The notes under the pieces are model-generated. The model saw only the letters and a list, made by a program, of their open reading frames with translations, was not told where the DNA came from and did not search any database. Positions 63,328 through 64,000 of a stretch of DNA of 64,000 bases are shown here, in pieces. The translations under genes were made by a program, and so were the position numbers. Each line of letters starts with the position of its first letter. Position 1 is the stretch's first letter. The stretch is from assembly GCF_021379005.1 (NCBI RefSeq), contig NZ_CP075171.1, forward strand, positions 4,898,001-4,962,000, written 5' to 3'. The stretch is from Leptodesmis sichuanensis A121. GTDB taxonomy: Bacteria; Cyanobacteriota; Cyanobacteriia; Leptolyngbyales; Leptolyngbyaceae.

Positions 63328-64000
63328 ATGGTTCGTGTGGGTATCTTGCATTCTTTAACGGGTTCTATGGCCATTAGTGAACACTCGTTAGTGGATGCGG
63401 TGCTGATGGCGATCGCGGAAATTAGCGAGGCCGGAGGAGTGCTGGGACAGATCATTGAGCCTGTGATTGAAGATGGGGCATCTGAGAGCCAGGAATTTGT
63501 CCGTAAAGCTGAGAAATTGCTGCAACAGGATCAGGTGGTCACGATGTTTGGTTGCTGGACTTCCGCCAGTCGTAAGGCCATTGTGCCTCTGGTGGAAGCC
63601 GCTAATAGTCTGCTCTGGTATCCCGTGCAGTACGAAGGGTTAGAAGCGTCTAAAAATGTCTTTTATTTTGGGTGTTGCCCCAATCAGCAAGTCGAACCTG
63701 CTGTGGCCTGGTTGTTGCGGCATCACGGCGATCGCTTTTATTTGCTGGGATCCAATTATGTGTTTCCTCGCACCATTCATAAAATGATTCACTCCCAACT
63801 GCAGCAGGCTGGGGGCACCGTGGTGGGTGAAACCTACGTTCCTCTGGGTAGCAAAGCGTTTGAGCCGATTTTGCAAGAGATTCTGCAAGCAAAACCGGAT
63901 GTTATTTTTAACACCTTGAATGGAGACAGCAACCTGGCCTTCTACCGGGCCTACCGGGAGGCAGGCTGCGCACCGGAGACGTTACCCGTGATGGCGGTGA
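63328..64000 (+). CDS. UrtA/AmiC-like ligand-binding protein, cut by window end
   Basis: The first 224 codons of a longer gene. The type-1 periplasmic-binding fold resembles urea/amide-binding UrtA: MVRVGILHSLTGSMAISEHS, EAGGVLGQIIEPVIEDGASE, FGCWTSASRKAIVPLVEAAN, LLWYPVQYEGLE and VIFNTLNGDSNLAFYRAYRE. There is no signal peptide, since the first strand begins at residue 2, so this is not a standard transporter component. Cytoplasmic copies of this fold are often the sensory domain of larger kinases or GGDEF proteins. The C-terminal output domain is outside the window. The ATG at 63328 follows GCAGCAGG. Confidence 0.8.
   Translation, partial: MVRVGILHSLTGSMAISEHSLVDAVLMAIAEISEAGGVLGQIIEPVIEDGASESQEFVRKAEKLLQQDQVVTMFGCWTSASRKAIVPLVEAANSLLWYPVQYEGLEASKNVFYFGCCPNQQVEPAVAWLLRHHGDRFYLLGSNYVFPRTIHKMIHSQLQQAGGTVVGETYVPLGSKAFEPILQEILQAKPDVIFNTLNGDSNLAFYRAYREAGCAPETLPVMAV

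Overview
The window comes from a cyanobacterial chromosome, probably a filamentous or Leptolyngbya/Oscillatoriales-like strain. The evidence is the very frequent HIP1 octamer (GCGATCGC), cyanobacteria-specific families (DUF2949, DUF2996, DUF3727, DUF6761, PCP reductase-like, CSP41-like, F420-0 ligase-like), carotenoid and tetrapyrrole genes (crtQ, hemE, hemA), a CO2-uptake NDH-1 cluster, a Cph1-type phytochrome, and many short tandem repeats between genes. No rRNA gene, complete tRNA, CRISPR array or prophage was seen.

Layout. 0-10 kb: DUF3598-like protein, SLH-domain envelope protein, a small Cys-rich protein, a divergent cytochrome b6-like protein, a large TPR protein, homoserine dehydrogenase, zeta-carotene desaturase with an SRPBCC protein, and two small conserved proteins. 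10-12 kb: an intact IS66-family element with 15-bp terminal inverted repeats and an 8-bp target duplication. 12-17 kb: SDR protein, hemE, TPR protein, alpha/beta hydrolase, DUF2996 and a decayed transposase. 17-23 kb: ndhF3-ndhD3-cupA, the membrane module and hydration protein of a CO2-uptake NDH-1 complex. 23-26 kb: a MerR regulator, redox thioredoxin, permease and zinc-ribbon/HEAT protein in one likely metal-responsive operon. 26-38 kb: sdhA, membrane and PIN proteins, gamma-glutamylcyclotransferase-like protein, mnmG, two glycosyltransferases, a hydrolase, a DUF2252 remnant, a tRNA-like hairpin and a band-7 protein. 38-48 kb: CSP41-like, CofE-like and GNAT proteins, the run ruvX-DUF3727-mltG-yqeG, proB, an OmpR-type regulator and DUF6761. 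48-58 kb: grxD/bolA, acyltransferase, tadA, NUDIX, glpX, hemA, radC and malic enzyme. 58-64 kb: signalling genes, namely a REC-PAS-histidine kinase, a Cph1-type phytochrome with an Rcp1-like regulator, and the start of a signal-peptide-less UrtA-like protein cut by the window end.

The most unusual content is between the genes. (1) Six copies of a ~73-bp asymmetric imperfect hairpin repeat lie only in intergenic or leader DNA, five of the six in the same orientation relative to the next gene. (2) A 200-bp element with 16-bp terminal inverted repeats occurs twice; one copy has a 9-bp target duplication that falls on a stop codon. (3) G-rich short repeats like those found between genes also appear inside the ATPase domains of two neighbouring histidine kinases, at the same structural position. 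(4) A cytochrome b6 paralogue has glutamine in place of one heme-ligand histidine. Functional statements rest on recognition of protein families from sequence; no database search was run.
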